Shown: positions 1 to 8,738 of the stretch, one piece after another
How positions within the stretch are numbered: the stretch's first letter is position 1
How the letters are laid out: each line of letters opens with the position of its first letter
Source of the DNA: Streptacidiphilus jeojiense
Lineage (GTDB): Bacteria > Actinomycetota > Actinomycetes > Streptomycetales > Streptomycetaceae
Assembly: GCF_000719095.1 (NCBI RefSeq)
Contig: NZ_JOEH01000013.1
Coordinates: 62,001 to 126,000 of the forward strand
Length of the DNA stretch: 64,000 nucleotides
Direction of reading: 5' to 3'
The notes under the pieces: model-generated
Databases searched by the model: none
Seen by the model: the letters and a program-made list of their open reading frames with translations, nothing else
Told to the model about the DNA's origin: nothing
Position numbers and translations under genes: made by a program

Positions 1-372
1 CCCGCCGAGGAACGCCGCCAACTCGCGGGTGTCGCCGAGCTCCGCGACGGCCTGCAGCTGCGGCCGCACCGGGTCGGTGCCGCGCTCGGCCGCGGCCGCC
101 TCGTCCATGAAGGAGGTGTAGAGCGCGGCGATCTTCCGGGCGTTCTCGCCGGCTCCGGAGGGGTCCGCCGCGACACCCGCGGCGAGCTCCTGGATGATCA
201 GTCTGACCTGCTCCTCCGCCGTGTCGGCGAGCTGCACGAAGGGACCCCAGCTCGACCGGTCGGCCGGGATCTCCACGGTCTCCAGCCACTGGCCGTTGAC
301 ATGGCCGAACAGGTCGTCCTGCGGTCGGATGTCGGGGTTCATGCCCGCACGGGCGCCATCAAGAATGCTCAT
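1..372 (-). CDS. M13-family zinc metallopeptidase (PepO/neprilysin type), N-terminal part only
   Basis: The reading frame starts at the ATG at 370-372 and runs off the left edge of the window, so only the first 124 codons are visible. The N-terminus (MSILDGARAGMNPDIRPQDD, then LFGHVNGQWLE) is the typical opening of actinobacterial M13 oligopeptidases, where an 'RPQDDLF.HVNG.WL' segment precedes a helical domain. No signal peptide is visible, which suggests a cytoplasmic enzyme that cleaves short peptides. The zinc motif HExxH lies in the missing C-terminal half and cannot be checked. The next gene upstream (a MarR regulator at 468-935) is on the same strand, with a gap of about 95 bases. Confidence 0.85.
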   Translation of the reverse strand, partial: MSILDGARAGMNPDIRPQDDLFGHVNGQWLETVEIPADRSSWGPFVQLADTAEEQVRLIIQELAAGVAADPSGAGENARKIAALYTSFMDEAAAAERGTDPVRPQLQAVAELGDTRELAAFLGG

Positions 373-467
373 CCGTGCAGCTTATGCGAGCGCCGGACCG
401 GACGGCCGGGGCTCGCGCTGACACGTGACCGGCGCACGGCCCGCGCACAGCGGGCGCACGGGTGCAT

Positions 468-935
468 TCAGGATGAAGCGGACCCGCGCAGCCGTCGGGA
501 GACCTCGCCGAGCCCGGTGGCCAGGCTGTCGAGCTGCTCGGCGGTGAGCACGTCGATCAGCGCCTCGCGGACGGCGGCCACATGGCCCGGTGCGGCTTCG
601 CGCAGCACCTCCATGCCCCGGTCGGTGAGCTCGGCGATCACCCCGCGGACGTCACTGGGGCAGGAGCGGCGGGCCACCAGGCCGGCCCGCTCCAGCTGGG
701 TGACCTGGTAGGTCAGCCCGCTCTTGGAGGTGACCAGCCGGTCCGCGAGCTCGGTCATCCGCAGCGCGCGACCGGGTGCCGCGGACAGCTGGACCATCAC
801 CTCGTACTGGGTGTGGGAGAGCGCCGCATCGTCCTTGAGCTGCTGCTCCAGCTTGCGCGCGACCAGGTTGGTGGCCGAGAGGAAGCCGATCCAGGCGGCC
901 TTCTCCCGATCGTCCAGCCATCGGGGTTCTTCCAT
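468..935 (-). CDS. MarR-family transcriptional regulator
   Basis: A 155-residue protein of normal MarR size. The winged helix-turn-helix lies around residues 55-100 (LRMTELADRLVTSKSGLTYQVTQLERAGLV), followed by the wing RRSCPSDVRGVIAELTDRG. Helices at both ends would form the dimer interface. The gene is divergent from a GTP cyclohydrolase II gene, and the 146-base gap carries three copies of a 12-base near-palindrome. This is the classical arrangement for a MarR protein that controls itself and its neighbour. The ligand cannot be read from the sequence. The Cys in the wing (RRSCPSD) might allow redox sensing, but that is a guess. Confidence 0.9.
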   Translation of the reverse strand: MEEPRWLDDREKAAWIGFLSATNLVARKLEQQLKDDAALSHTQYEVMVQLSAAPGRALRMTELADRLVTSKSGLTYQVTQLERAGLVARRSCPSDVRGVIAELTDRGMEVLREAAPGHVAAVREALIDVLTAEQLDSLATGLGEVSRRLRGSASS

Positions 936-957
936 GCGCCCACTCTACTCCTGGTTG

Positions 958-1054
958 TTCAAATTTGAATCGCGGCGCACCCCCGCTCGAAAGTTCGTTG
1001 TTCGAATTTGAAATAGAAGGTACTGTCGGGGCGTTCAAGTGGTTCGAATCTGAA
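958..1054. promoter_or_regulatory. three repeated operator-like palindromes between marR and ribA
   Basis: TTCAAATTTGAA at 958-969 is a perfect palindrome. TTCGAATTTGAA at 1001-1012 and TTCGAATCTGAA at 1043-1054 are one- and two-base variants. The starts are 43 and 42 bases apart, about four helical turns, so all three face the same side of the DNA. The first copy lies 22 bases upstream of the marR start codon and the third 27 bases upstream of the ribA start codon. Binding by the adjacent MarR protein is inferred from position and symmetry. Confidence 0.75.
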
Positions 1055-1081
1055 CGACTGTGTCCAACGAGCGGAGCCTTC

Positions 1082-1720
1082 ATGTCCGAGATTCCTGCGG
1101 CCACCGTGCGCACCCGGGTCGGGGTGCCGTTGCGCTTCGGCGACGGCTACGGCGTGGACGCCGAGCTGGTCACCTTCCACGGACTGGCGGACGGGCTGGA
1201 GCACCTGGCCGTCCGGCTCGGGGACCCGGACGCGGCGGCCGTCCCGCTGGTGCGGCTGCATTCGGAGTGCCTCACCGGTGACGTGTTCGGCTCGGCCCGC
1301 TGCGACTGCGGACCGCAGCTGCGCGAGGCCGTCGAGCGCATCGCCAGGACCGGTGGCTACCTGCTCTACCTGCGCCAGGAGGGCCGCGGCATCGGCCTCT
1401 ACAACAAGCTGGACGCCTACGCCCTGCAGGACGGCGGGCTCGACACCTACCAGGCCAACGCCGCGCTCGGCCTGCCCGAGGACGGCCGCGACTACACCGC
1501 CGCCGCGCAGATGCTGGCCACGCTCGGGGTGCGGGAGCTGGACCTGCTGTCCAACAACCCGGACAAGGCGGCGCAGCTGCGCGCGCTGGGCGTCCCGGTC
1601 CGCGACCGGGTCCCCACCGGTGTCTTCGCCACCGGCCACAACCTGCGCTACCTGCGCGCCAAGTTCACCGGCACTGAGCACTCGTCAGGACACGACCTGC
1701 TGGCGGGGCGGATCGCCTGA
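1082..1720 (+). CDS. ribA: GTP cyclohydrolase II
   Basis: Opens the imidazole ring of GTP to make the pyrimidine precursor of riboflavin. The 212-residue product carries the zinc-site block HSECLTGDVFGSARCDCG (three Cys) and the catalytic QEGRGIGL motif. The Tyr in DAYALQD matches the active-site Tyr105 of the E. coli enzyme, so the canonical product is expected rather than the formylated one made by a S. coelicolor paralogue that lacks this Tyr. The frame is open from 965, but the upstream part runs through the operator repeats, so the ATG at 1082 is chosen. It stands alone with no other rib gene, and control by the divergent MarR protein is likely. It may serve a specialised flavin or deazaflavin route or stress supply. 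Confidence 0.92.
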   Translation: MSEIPAATVRTRVGVPLRFGDGYGVDAELVTFHGLADGLEHLAVRLGDPDAAAVPLVRLHSECLTGDVFGSARCDCGPQLREAVERIARTGGYLLYLRQEGRGIGLYNKLDAYALQDGGLDTYQANAALGLPEDGRDYTAAAQMLATLGVRELDLLSNNPDKAAQLRALGVPVRDRVPTGVFATGHNLRYLRAKFTGTEHSSGHDLLAGRIA

Positions 1721-1775
1721 CGCCCCGAGCTACGCTCAGGTCGTCGGGGGAGTGCCCGAAGGGGTGGAGGACGAC

Positions 1776-2582
1776 GTGCCGGACCCGGAGCCGCTGGGTG
1801 GTGACTTGATCGACCCGACCGTGGCCACGCCGGCGCGCATCTACTCGTATCTGCTCGGCGGCAAGGACCACTCTCCGGCCGATCGCGCGGCTGCGGAGAA
1901 GGCCCTGGAGGCAATGCCGGTCCGGGACTTCGCCCGCGTCAACCGCGCCTTCCTGACCCGCGCCGTACGGCACCTGGCGGAGACCGGCCTGGACCAGTTC
2001 CTGGACCTGGGCATCGGCCTGCCCGCTCCCGGCAGCGCGGCCGAGACCGCGCTGTCGGTGCGGCCGGACGCCCGGATCGTCGGCGTCGACAACGATCCGA
2101 CGGTGCTGGCCCACGCCCGCGCCCACCGCGGGGATCCGGAGCTGTCAGGCGCGACGATCGTCGCCGGGGACGTCCGCCGTCCGGCGGAGATCCTGGGAAA
2201 CCCGGAGGTACGCGGCCGCCTGGACTTCGACCGGCCGGTCGCGGTGCTGCTGGTCGCGGTCCTGCACTTCGTCGTCGACGAGGACGACCCGTACGGCGCG
2301 GTGCGCACGCTGATGGACGCTGTCGCCCCGGGCAGCGTGCTGGTGCTGTCGCAGGTGACCGCGGACCTCGACCCGGAGGGGATCCGGGCGACGGCGAAGA
2401 CCTACGCCCGGTCGTCGGTGCGGACCGCCGTGCGGAGCAGCAAGGAGATCGCCGCGTTCTTCGACGGCCTGGAGCCGGTCGACCCCGGCCTGGTGCTGCT
2501 GTCGCAGTGGCGGCCGGACCAGCACGTCCTGGCCGGGGACGACCGGATCGGGCTGTACGGCGGAGTGGCGCTCAAGCGCTGA
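1776..2582 (+). CDS. SAM-dependent methyltransferase of the SAV2177 / DUF574 family
   Basis: A 268-residue protein of the Streptomyces-expanded 'methyltransferase 19' family. The family opening (IDPTVATPARIYSYLLGGKDHSPADR) is present, followed by a glycine-containing SAM loop FLDLGIGLP and an acidic ribose-binding end IVGVDNDP. The C-terminal half ends in SQWRPDQHVLAGDD..GLYGGVALKR, also typical. The GTG at 1776 is chosen because GTGGAGG lies 5 bases upstream. An in-frame GTG at 1752 has its G-rich stretch too close. The substrate is unknown for the family, and many copies occur per genome. The preceding ribA ends 55 bases upstream, so cotranscription is possible but not shown. Confidence 0.85.
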   Translation: MPDPEPLGGDLIDPTVATPARIYSYLLGGKDHSPADRAAAEKALEAMPVRDFARVNRAFLTRAVRHLAETGLDQFLDLGIGLPAPGSAAETALSVRPDARIVGVDNDPTVLAHARAHRGDPELSGATIVAGDVRRPAEILGNPEVRGRLDFDRPVAVLLVAVLHFVVDEDDPYGAVRTLMDAVAPGSVLVLSQVTADLDPEGIRATAKTYARSSVRTAVRSSKEIAAFFDGLEPVDPGLVLLSQWRPDQHVLAGDDRIGLYGGVALKR

Positions 2583-2616
2583 GCACCGGCCGGCGCCGGG
2601 TTTGCGCGAGGGGCGC

Positions 2617-3000
2617 GTGAGCAGCGAGAGTACGGCCATGGGAATCGTCGCGGGAATCCTGGTGGCTGCGGTCGCCCTGCTGCACGCCTACATCCTGGTC
2701 CTGGAGATGTTCCTCTGGCAGGGGCCCAAGGGTCGTGAACTCTCCGGCTTCGACGCCGACATGGCCAAGGACACCGCAGCGCTGGCCGCCAACCAGGGCC
2801 TCTACAACGGATTCCTCGCGGCGGGGCTGGTCTGGGGGCTGATCGCGTCCGACCCGGTCGGTCACGACGCGCAGATCTTCTTCACCAGTTGCGTGGTGGT
2901 CGCCGGGATCTACGGCGGCGCGACCGCCAACCGCAGGATCTGGCTGGTCCAGGCACTGCCGGGGGCGCTGGCGCTGGCCGCGGTGCTGATCGCCGGCTGA
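2617..3000 (+). CDS. DUF1304 small integral membrane protein
   Basis: About 127 residues with four predicted membrane segments: GILVAAVALLHAYILVLEMF, GLYNGFLAAGLVWGLIA, FFTSCVVVAGIYGGA, and LVQALPGALALAAVLIAG. The pattern of HAYILVLEMFLW followed by a polar loop with N-Q-G-L-Y-N-G is characteristic of DUF1304. No biochemical role is known. A GTG at 2617 with GAGGGG upstream and an ATG at 2638 are both possible starts. The longer form is given here, and the shorter would begin directly at the first membrane segment. It follows the methyltransferase by 34 bases on the same strand. Confidence 0.8.
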   Translation: MSSESTAMGIVAGILVAAVALLHAYILVLEMFLWQGPKGRELSGFDADMAKDTAALAANQGLYNGFLAAGLVWGLIASDPVGHDAQIFFTSCVVVAGIYGGATANRRIWLVQALPGALALAAVLIAG

Positions 3001-3096
3001 CGCGCCGTCCGGCCGCAGTTGCACAGACGTCGCAGCTGCTCGGGGCCGCCAGGTGGGGAGTGGCTGCAACGGGTTCCAGCTGCCACGGTGGACCGC

Positions 3097-4239
3097 ATGG
3101 AGAGCACACCGCGGCACGGACACGAACATGAGCACGAGGGCAGCCACGCCCACGGCGGCGGGGCCGGCGGACGGTGGGCCGGAGCCCGGCACCGGCTCGG
3201 CCATCTGGTCCGACCGCACAGCCATCAGCCGATGGACCGGGTCGACCAGGCATTGGAAACCTCGCGGGCCGGGATGCGCACGCTCTGGCTCTCGCTGCTG
3301 GTCCTGGGGTTGACCGCGCTGGTCCAGGCCCTGGTGGTGGTCTGGTCGGGTTCGGTGGCGCTGCTGGGCGACACCGTCCACAACGCGGCGGACGCGCTGA
3401 CCGCGCTGCCGCTGGGGGTGGCCTTCCTGGTGGGCCGTCGGGCCGCGAACCGTCGCTACACCTACGGCTACGGCCGAGCCGAGGACCTGGCCGGGATCGC
3501 CATCGTGCTCACCATCGCCGCCTCCTGCGCGCTGGCCTGCTACCAGGCGCTGGACCGGCTGCTGCACCCCAGGGACGTCGGCCACCTCTGGGCGGTGGCG
3601 GCCGCCGCGGTGGTGGGCTTCGTCGGCAACGAGTGGGTGGCCCGCTACCGCATCCGCACCGGCCGCAGGATCGGCTCGGCCGCGCTGGTCGCCGACGGCC
3701 TGCACGCCCGGACCGACGGCTTCACCTCGCTGGCCGTCCTGCTCGGCACCGGCGGGGCCGCCCTGGGCTGGCGGGCCGCCGACCCGGTGGTCGGCCTGCT
3801 GATCACCGCGGCCCTGGTGCTGGTGCTCCGCGGGGCCGCCCGCGAGGTCTGCCGCCGGCTGATGGACGCGGTCGACCCGGAGCAGGTGGCCGCCGCCGAA
3901 CGGGCGCTGCGGGCGGTCGAGGGCGTCCGTGACGTCGACCAGGTACGGCTCCGCTGGATCGGCCACGCCCTGCGCGCCGAGGCGGACATCGTCGTGGACC
4001 GGCAGCTGACCCTGCTTCAGGCCCACGACCTGGCCGTCTCGGCCGAGCACGCGCTGATCCACGCGGTCCCGAGACTCACCGCGGCCACGGTCCACACCGA
4101 CCCGCTCACCCAGGGCGCCGACCCGCACGCCCGACTCGCGCACCACGCCGACCACGCCCATCGCGCCGGCCACACCCATGGCGCCGAGCACACCCACCAC
4201 GCCCATGACGCGCACCACGCGCACCACGCGCACGCCTGA
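3097..4239 (+). CDS. cation diffusion facilitator (zinc/cobalt efflux) with His-rich ends
   Basis: A 380-residue CDF transporter exchanging a divalent metal for protons across the cytoplasmic membrane. Six membrane helices fit the pattern. The metal site is seen as GDTVHNAADAL in helix II and ADGLHARTDGF in helix V (the H/D-xxx-D pairs). Both ends are His-rich: HGHEHEHEGSHAHG at residues 8-21 and more than 15 His in the last 45 residues (…HHAHDAHHAHHAHA). These tails probably bind or sense Zn or Ni. The cytoplasmic ferredoxin-like domain (residues about 250-330) precedes the C-terminal tail. It converges with a multicopper oxidase gene ending 18 bases downstream, so a metal-homeostasis pair is possible. 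Confidence 0.92.
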   Translation: MESTPRHGHEHEHEGSHAHGGGAGGRWAGARHRLGHLVRPHSHQPMDRVDQALETSRAGMRTLWLSLLVLGLTALVQALVVVWSGSVALLGDTVHNAADALTALPLGVAFLVGRRAANRRYTYGYGRAEDLAGIAIVLTIAASCALACYQALDRLLHPRDVGHLWAVAAAAVVGFVGNEWVARYRIRTGRRIGSAALVADGLHARTDGFTSLAVLLGTGGAALGWRAADPVVGLLITAALVLVLRGAAREVCRRLMDAVDPEQVAAAERALRAVEGVRDVDQVRLRWIGHALRAEADIVVDRQLTLLQAHDLAVSAEHALIHAVPRLTAATVHTDPLTQGADPHARLAHHADHAHRAGHTHGAEHTHHAHDAHHAHHAHA

Positions 4240-4257
4240 CCCGGGCGACCGCGCGGG

Positions 4258-6255
4258 TCAGGACTGGACGTCGAACGGCCGCATCATCTCGTTGTCCTCG
4301 TGGTCCAGGATGTGGCAGTGGTACACGTACCGGCCGGGTATGTCGAAGGCGGCCTTCAGCCGGGTGGTCTCGCCCGGGTAGGCGATGACCGTGTCCTTGA
4401 AGCCGGTCTCCCAGGACTCCGGGCCGCGTACGGTCCCGTCGGCCGCGGTGCGGCTGACGACCTGGAACTGGGTCTGGTGGATGTGGATGGGGTGGCCGTC
4501 CACGGTGAGGTTGACCAGGTCCCACGCGCCGACCGTGCCGACGACCGGTTTCACCGAGACCGGGTCGTCCCACATCTCCAGGGCGCCGGTGCCGTCCGCG
4601 TTGAGGGAGCCCAGGGCGCCGATGACCGGGGCGCCGTCGAAGACGGTGGAGTCGGCCTCGTTGAGCGAGACGGTGAAGGTCTGGCCCGCGCTGCCGAGCG
4701 CCTTGACGGCCGGCAGCTGCAGCTGCGCGGGCGGGACGCTGGTGTCGGTCGCGGCGCCACCGACCACGATCTGCATGACCTGTCCGCTGGTCCAGTGGTC
4801 GGCGGCGGCGAAGTCGGTGTCCGGGATCCCGCCGTGATAGGGCACGTCGGGGCCCTCGTTGATGAGGTAGAGCGTGGTTCCCGACGGCACCGCGGAGAAG
4901 TCGAGGACCAGGTCCGCCCGCTCCGCCGGGGCGATCAGCGCCTGGCTGAGCTGGGCGGCCGCGGGCAGGAACCCGCCGTCCGAACCGATCTGCCAGATCG
5001 GCAGCGCGGCGGTGGCGGGGCGGTCGGCCAGCGGGTCGGTGACGACCTTGAGCACCAGGGTGCGGGCGTTGCAGGAGTTGAGCAGGCGCAACCGGTAGCG
5101 CTTGCGGGAGGCGTGCCAGACCGGCCAACTGGCGCCGTTGACAACGATGGTGTTGCCGAACGACTCCGGATTCCAGTACGGGGGAACGTCGGTGACGGGC
5201 AGCCAGGGACCGCCGGCCGTGGTGTCCCCGAAGAAGGTCCGACTGGTCGGGAAGAAGAGCGAGCCGTCGCTGTTGAAGCACCGGTCCTGGATCACCAGGG
5301 CGATCTCGGCGGTACCGGAGGGCAGCACCCCGGGGGAGAGGTCGGTGCTGCCGCCGCGCAGCAGGTACATCCCGGCCAGGCCGGCCTGGACGTTGAGCCG
5401 GGTCATCCCCAGGACGTGGTCGTGGTACCAGAGCGCGGCCGCGCGTTGGTCGTTCTGGTACTGGTAGGTCGAGGAGCCGGGCTGCCACTGCGCGCCGAAC
5501 CGGGTGGCCGCCTGCGCCTTGTAGGCGTCGTAGTAGCTGCCGGTGGCGGCGTATCCGGTCGGGAGGTCCGCGGCCGCGGGCAGGGTCCAGGCCTCGGGGT
5601 AGCCGTCGCTCTCCTGGGTGACGTGCGCCCCGTGCAGGTGGGTGACCAGCGGTACCGGTCCGGTGTAGGGATCGGGCGTCGAGGTGAAGGTCGGCCGGGT
5701 GTCCCGGGCGGCGGTGCCGCCGCCGGGGTTGGCCCAGTGCAGCGTGGGGTCGACGGTGAACAGGTGCGGCAGCCAGTCGCCGCCGCTGTCGACCAGGCCG
5801 TTGGTCCAGGTCACCCGGACCGGGCGGCCGACCCGCGCCTCGATCGTGTGCCCCGGGGCGTTGAAGCTGCCGGCGACGCCGGGGACGCCGTAACCCCACA
5901 CCGTGGTCCTCGGGTAGGAGCCGGGCAGGATCTGCTGGCTGAACTGGCGGGCCGCGATCGAGTACACGTCCACCTGGGCCCCGCCGAAGCTGGTCGTGCC
6001 GGTGGACGGCATGACCGGCAGTCTCGGCAGCTCGGTCCGGTACTTGGGCACCGACAGCGGGTCCAGGGTGCCGCCGGGCAACGGGTTCGGCGAGGTGACC
6101 GCGGCGACCAGGGACGCCGCGGTCGGCCGGGCGCCGCCCTGCGCGACCCGGCCGAGGCCGACGGTGGCCACCACGGCACCGGCAGCGGTCGCACGGATCA
6201 CCGTCCGCCTGGTGACGTTCGGGCCGGAGAGGTCTGAATTATATGAACTGGGCAT
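4258..6255 (-). CDS. Tat-exported multicopper oxidase (CotA/bilirubin-oxidase type)
   Basis: A 665-residue secreted laccase-like enzyme that would couple oxidation of phenols or metals to four-electron reduction of O2. All four copper motifs are visible: HLHGAH, WYHDHVLG, HPIHIHQTQF and the C-terminal YHCHILDHEDNEMM, the last with the type-1 ligands and a Met as axial ligand. The N-terminus has a twin-arginine signal (TRRTVIRATAAGAVVATVGL), so folding and copper loading probably precede export. The ATG at 6255 is chosen for its GGAGG 6 bases upstream. An upstream ATG at 6300 lacks a comparable site. It faces the CDF efflux gene. Confidence 0.92.
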   Translation of the reverse strand: MPSSYNSDLSGPNVTRRTVIRATAAGAVVATVGLGRVAQGGARPTAASLVAAVTSPNPLPGGTLDPLSVPKYRTELPRLPVMPSTGTTSFGGAQVDVYSIAARQFSQQILPGSYPRTTVWGYGVPGVAGSFNAPGHTIEARVGRPVRVTWTNGLVDSGGDWLPHLFTVDPTLHWANPGGGTAARDTRPTFTSTPDPYTGPVPLVTHLHGAHVTQESDGYPEAWTLPAAADLPTGYAATGSYYDAYKAQAATRFGAQWQPGSSTYQYQNDQRAAALWYHDHVLGMTRLNVQAGLAGMYLLRGGSTDLSPGVLPSGTAEIALVIQDRCFNSDGSLFFPTSRTFFGDTTAGGPWLPVTDVPPYWNPESFGNTIVVNGASWPVWHASRKRYRLRLLNSCNARTLVLKVVTDPLADRPATAALPIWQIGSDGGFLPAAAQLSQALIAPAERADLVLDFSAVPSGTTLYLINEGPDVPYHGGIPDTDFAAADHWTSGQVMQIVVGGAATDTSVPPAQLQLPAVKALGSAGQTFTVSLNEADSTVFDGAPVIGALGSLNADGTGALEMWDDPVSVKPVVGTVGAWDLVNLTVDGHPIHIHQTQFQVVSRTAADGTVRGPESWETGFKDTVIAYPGETTRLKAAFDIPGRYVYHCHILDHEDNEMMRPFDVQS

Positions 6256-6534
6256 GACAATCCTCCAATGCCCACCATGGGCCAGGGAAATGCGCGCCAA
6301 GACCTATGTGCACGAATGTGCTGTATGCCGATGGGCCAAGTACTGTGGCCGGCAGTGAAGTTGGGGCACAGCGCGCTGACGCGCCGACGCAAGCCGGACT
6401 CTAGTGGTTCGGGGTCGACATGAGTAGCGGTGGCGCTGATAATTTCTTGTTTCCGCGACCTTTTTGTCAACCGTGCAGTAACTGTGTGCATAGGCCCTCG
6501 ATTGGCATATGCACAATCCTGAATCGGTGCGGGA

Positions 6535-7629
6535 TCAGGACTCGGAAACGGCGGCCGAGCGGAGGTGCAGGGCCGCGCCGGTCGCGAGAACGGTGGCCCG
6601 GCCCTCGACCTGGACCGCCCAGTCCTCGGGCAGCGCCGCCAGGCCGTGCGCGGCGCCCAGGAGGTTGCCGCAGACGGCGCCGGTCGAGTCGCTGTCGCCG
6701 GAGTGGGTGACCGACAGGGTCAGCGCACGGCGCAGGTCCTCGCTGGTCGCGTCCGGGCCGGGGGCGGCGGCCAGTAGGCAGTGCACGGCGATGGCCAGGC
6801 ACTCCTCGGCGATCCAGCCCAGGCCGACCTGCTCCACCAGGTCGAAGCCCGGAGCGCCGCTCTCGGCCAGGCGCACCGCTCGCTCCAGTGCGGTGACGGT
6901 CTCCGTGGCGCCGGGGTGCGCGTCGGGCCAGGCGGCCGTCTGGGCGATGGTCCGCCGTACCGCCTCGCCCGGGTCGACGCCGTCGACCAGCCGCTGGACC
7001 AGTGCGGCGAAGGCCCCGGCCGCCAGCTGGCCGGTGGGGTGGCCGTGGGTCAACTGCGCACAGTCCGCTGCGAGTCGGAACGCCCGTTCGGGCCCGAGGC
7101 CCAGCAGTCCGAACGGGGCCGAACGCATCACCGTGCCGCAGCCCTTGGAGTCGGGATTGACGACGCCGACCTGACCGGTCGTCACGATCCTTGGCAGCTG
7201 CGGGTTCTCGACCAGTCCGGAGATGCAGGCGTTCCCCGGCGCCCGGGAGGCGTAGAGCCACGGCTCGCGCAGCAGGGAGCCCTCCTCTGCGTCGAGGGCG
7301 GCGGACGGACCTGACAGACGCTGCGTCAGAAACCAGCGCTGGTAGGCGGCATGGACCGCCGCGACGACCGACTCCGAGCCGGTGTCACCGCCGAGCCGGC
7401 CCTCGGCGAGCAGCAGGCCCTCGGCGGTGAACAGCGTCATCTGGGTGTCGTCGGTGACCTCGGCCAGGCCGGAACCGGCACGCAGTACCAGACGGGTCAC
7501 CCCGGAGGGGCCGTGGTCGTCGAGGATCCGGTCGAGCCGCTGGAACTCCACCGGCCATCCCAGGGCGTCGCCGATGGCTCCACCCAGCAGGCAGCCCTGG
7601 ATCCGGTCGAGTCGCCGCTGGTCCGTCAT
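6535..7629 (-). CDS. ADP-ribosylglycohydrolase (DraG/ARH family)
   Basis: A 364-residue hydrolase expected to remove ADP-ribose from proteins, nucleic acids or small molecules. The family signatures are present: GCLLGGAIGDALGWPVEF at the start, the metal-binding TDDTQM at about residues 57-62, the mid-protein GCGTVMRSAPFGLL, and the second metal motif SVTHSGDSDSTGA near the C-terminus. The ATG at 7629 has GGGAGA 5 bases upstream. The frame stays open to 7776, but no better start exists. A 280-base gap to the multicopper oxidase suggests separate transcription. No ADP-ribosyltransferase was seen nearby, so the target is unknown. Confidence 0.9.
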   Translation of the reverse strand: MTDQRRLDRIQGCLLGGAIGDALGWPVEFQRLDRILDDHGPSGVTRLVLRAGSGLAEVTDDTQMTLFTAEGLLLAEGRLGGDTGSESVVAAVHAAYQRWFLTQRLSGPSAALDAEEGSLLREPWLYASRAPGNACISGLVENPQLPRIVTTGQVGVVNPDSKGCGTVMRSAPFGLLGLGPERAFRLAADCAQLTHGHPTGQLAAGAFAALVQRLVDGVDPGEAVRRTIAQTAAWPDAHPGATETVTALERAVRLAESGAPGFDLVEQVGLGWIAEECLAIAVHCLLAAAPGPDATSEDLRRALTLSVTHSGDSDSTGAVCGNLLGAAHGLAALPEDWAVQVEGRATVLATGAALHLRSAAVSES

Positions 7630-7721
7630 GTCCGTCTCCCCGATCGTCAGTTCTCGTGCCGGCAGTGACCGTACCGGCCGGAGCGACGACCCGGCCAGCG
7701 GGTTTGCCGGACGACGAGCGG

Positions 7722-8612
7722 TCAGTGCGGGTCTGCCGCGCCCAGGGCCAGCGGCCGGGCCGGGTCGGCCGACCACTGCTCCAGCGAGCCGTCGTAGATG
7801 CTGACGTCGTCGTGGCCGAGCAGGGTGAGGGCGAGGGCGGCGCCGGCCGCGGCGATGCCGCCGCCGCAGTACAGGACGGTGCGGGGGCTCGCGGCGTCGA
7901 GCACCGGGTCGACCAGGGCCGCCAGGCGGGCCGGGGGCAGGAAGCGGCCGGAGTCGTCCAGCAGGCCGCGGCCCGGGAGGCTACGGCTGTCGGGGATGTG
8001 GCCGCGGCGGCTGTAGCGGGTCGGGGCGGTGCCCTCGAAGGCCGGGGTCGGCAGCGCGCAGACCAGCGTGCCCGGACGTTCGCCGCTGCTGACGGCGGCG
8101 ACGTCGTCGATACCGGCCCACAGCTCGGGGCGCGGGCGCGGGGTGAGCGGGCCGCGGTCGGGGGCCGGGGCCGGCTCGCCGGAGGCGGTGGGGTGCCCGG
8201 CGGCCGTCCACCCCTCCCAGCCGCCGTCCAGGACCGCGGCCGGGACGGACAGGCTCCGCAGCATCCACCACAGCCGGGCCGCCCAGATGCCGCCGCCGCT
8301 GTCGTAGGCCACGACGGCGGTGCCGTCGCCCACACCGAGCGGACGCAGCGCCGCCGCCAGCGCCTCGGGGGAGGGCATCGCGAAGTGGTACGGCGCCGCG
8401 TGGTCCGACAGATCCGCGGTCAGGTCCGCATGCTGGGACCCGGGGATGTGCCGTTCCAGCCACTGCGGTCGCCCGCTGCCCACCTGGTAGTCGCCGTCGT
8501 ACCGCGGTGACGGCAGCAGCGCGGTAGCGTCCAGCACCACCAGGTCGGGATCGCCCAGGTGGGCGGCGAGCCAGGCGGCGTCGACGAGCGGGCCGGGGAG
8601 GGAAGCGTCCAT
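7722..8612 (-). CDS. thiosulfate/3-mercaptopyruvate sulfurtransferase (tandem rhodanese)
   Basis: A 296-residue two-domain rhodanese moving sulfane sulfur from thiosulfate or mercaptopyruvate to an acceptor. The N-terminal domain is structural and carries the family segment ERHIPGSQHADL plus VVAYDSGGGIWAARLWWML. The C-terminal domain has the active loop YCGGGIAAAG with the catalytic Cys and the preceding GHIPDSRSLPG. The active loop CGGGIAA differs from the CGSGVTA of classical bacterial enzymes, so the donor is uncertain. It is divergent from the TPP-riboswitch operon, and a sulfur link to thiamine synthesis is attractive. A 30-base palindrome lies 47 bases upstream of its start. Confidence 0.88.
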   Translation of the reverse strand: MDASLPGPLVDAAWLAAHLGDPDLVVLDATALLPSPRYDGDYQVGSGRPQWLERHIPGSQHADLTADLSDHAAPYHFAMPSPEALAAALRPLGVGDGTAVVAYDSGGGIWAARLWWMLRSLSVPAAVLDGGWEGWTAAGHPTASGEPAPAPDRGPLTPRPRPELWAGIDDVAAVSSGERPGTLVCALPTPAFEGTAPTRYSRRGHIPDSRSLPGRGLLDDSGRFLPPARLAALVDPVLDAASPRTVLYCGGGIAAAGAALALTLLGHDDVSIYDGSLEQWSADPARPLALGAADPH

Positions 8613-8658
8613 GGGGGGATGCTAGCCCCGCCGATCAGCGGTCATCGCGTGGCGTCTC

Positions 8659-8688
8659 GTACAGCGGGACATATTTGTCTCGCTGTAC
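8659..8688. promoter_or_regulatory. 30-base inverted repeat between rhodanese gene and TPP riboswitch
   Basis: Arms GTACAGCGGGACA (8659-8671) and TGTCTCGCTGTAC (8676-8688) flank a TATT centre and match at 12 of 13 positions. The A/T-rich centre, symmetry and position between divergent genes suggest an operator (TetR- or GntR-like in shape) rather than a terminator, since both flanking genes read away from it. No regulator gene sits beside it. Confidence 0.55.
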
Positions 8689-8738
8689 GGACGCGGCTTG
8701 CACAGGATCGGTCTCCTCCGGTTAAGGTTTCGACCATC

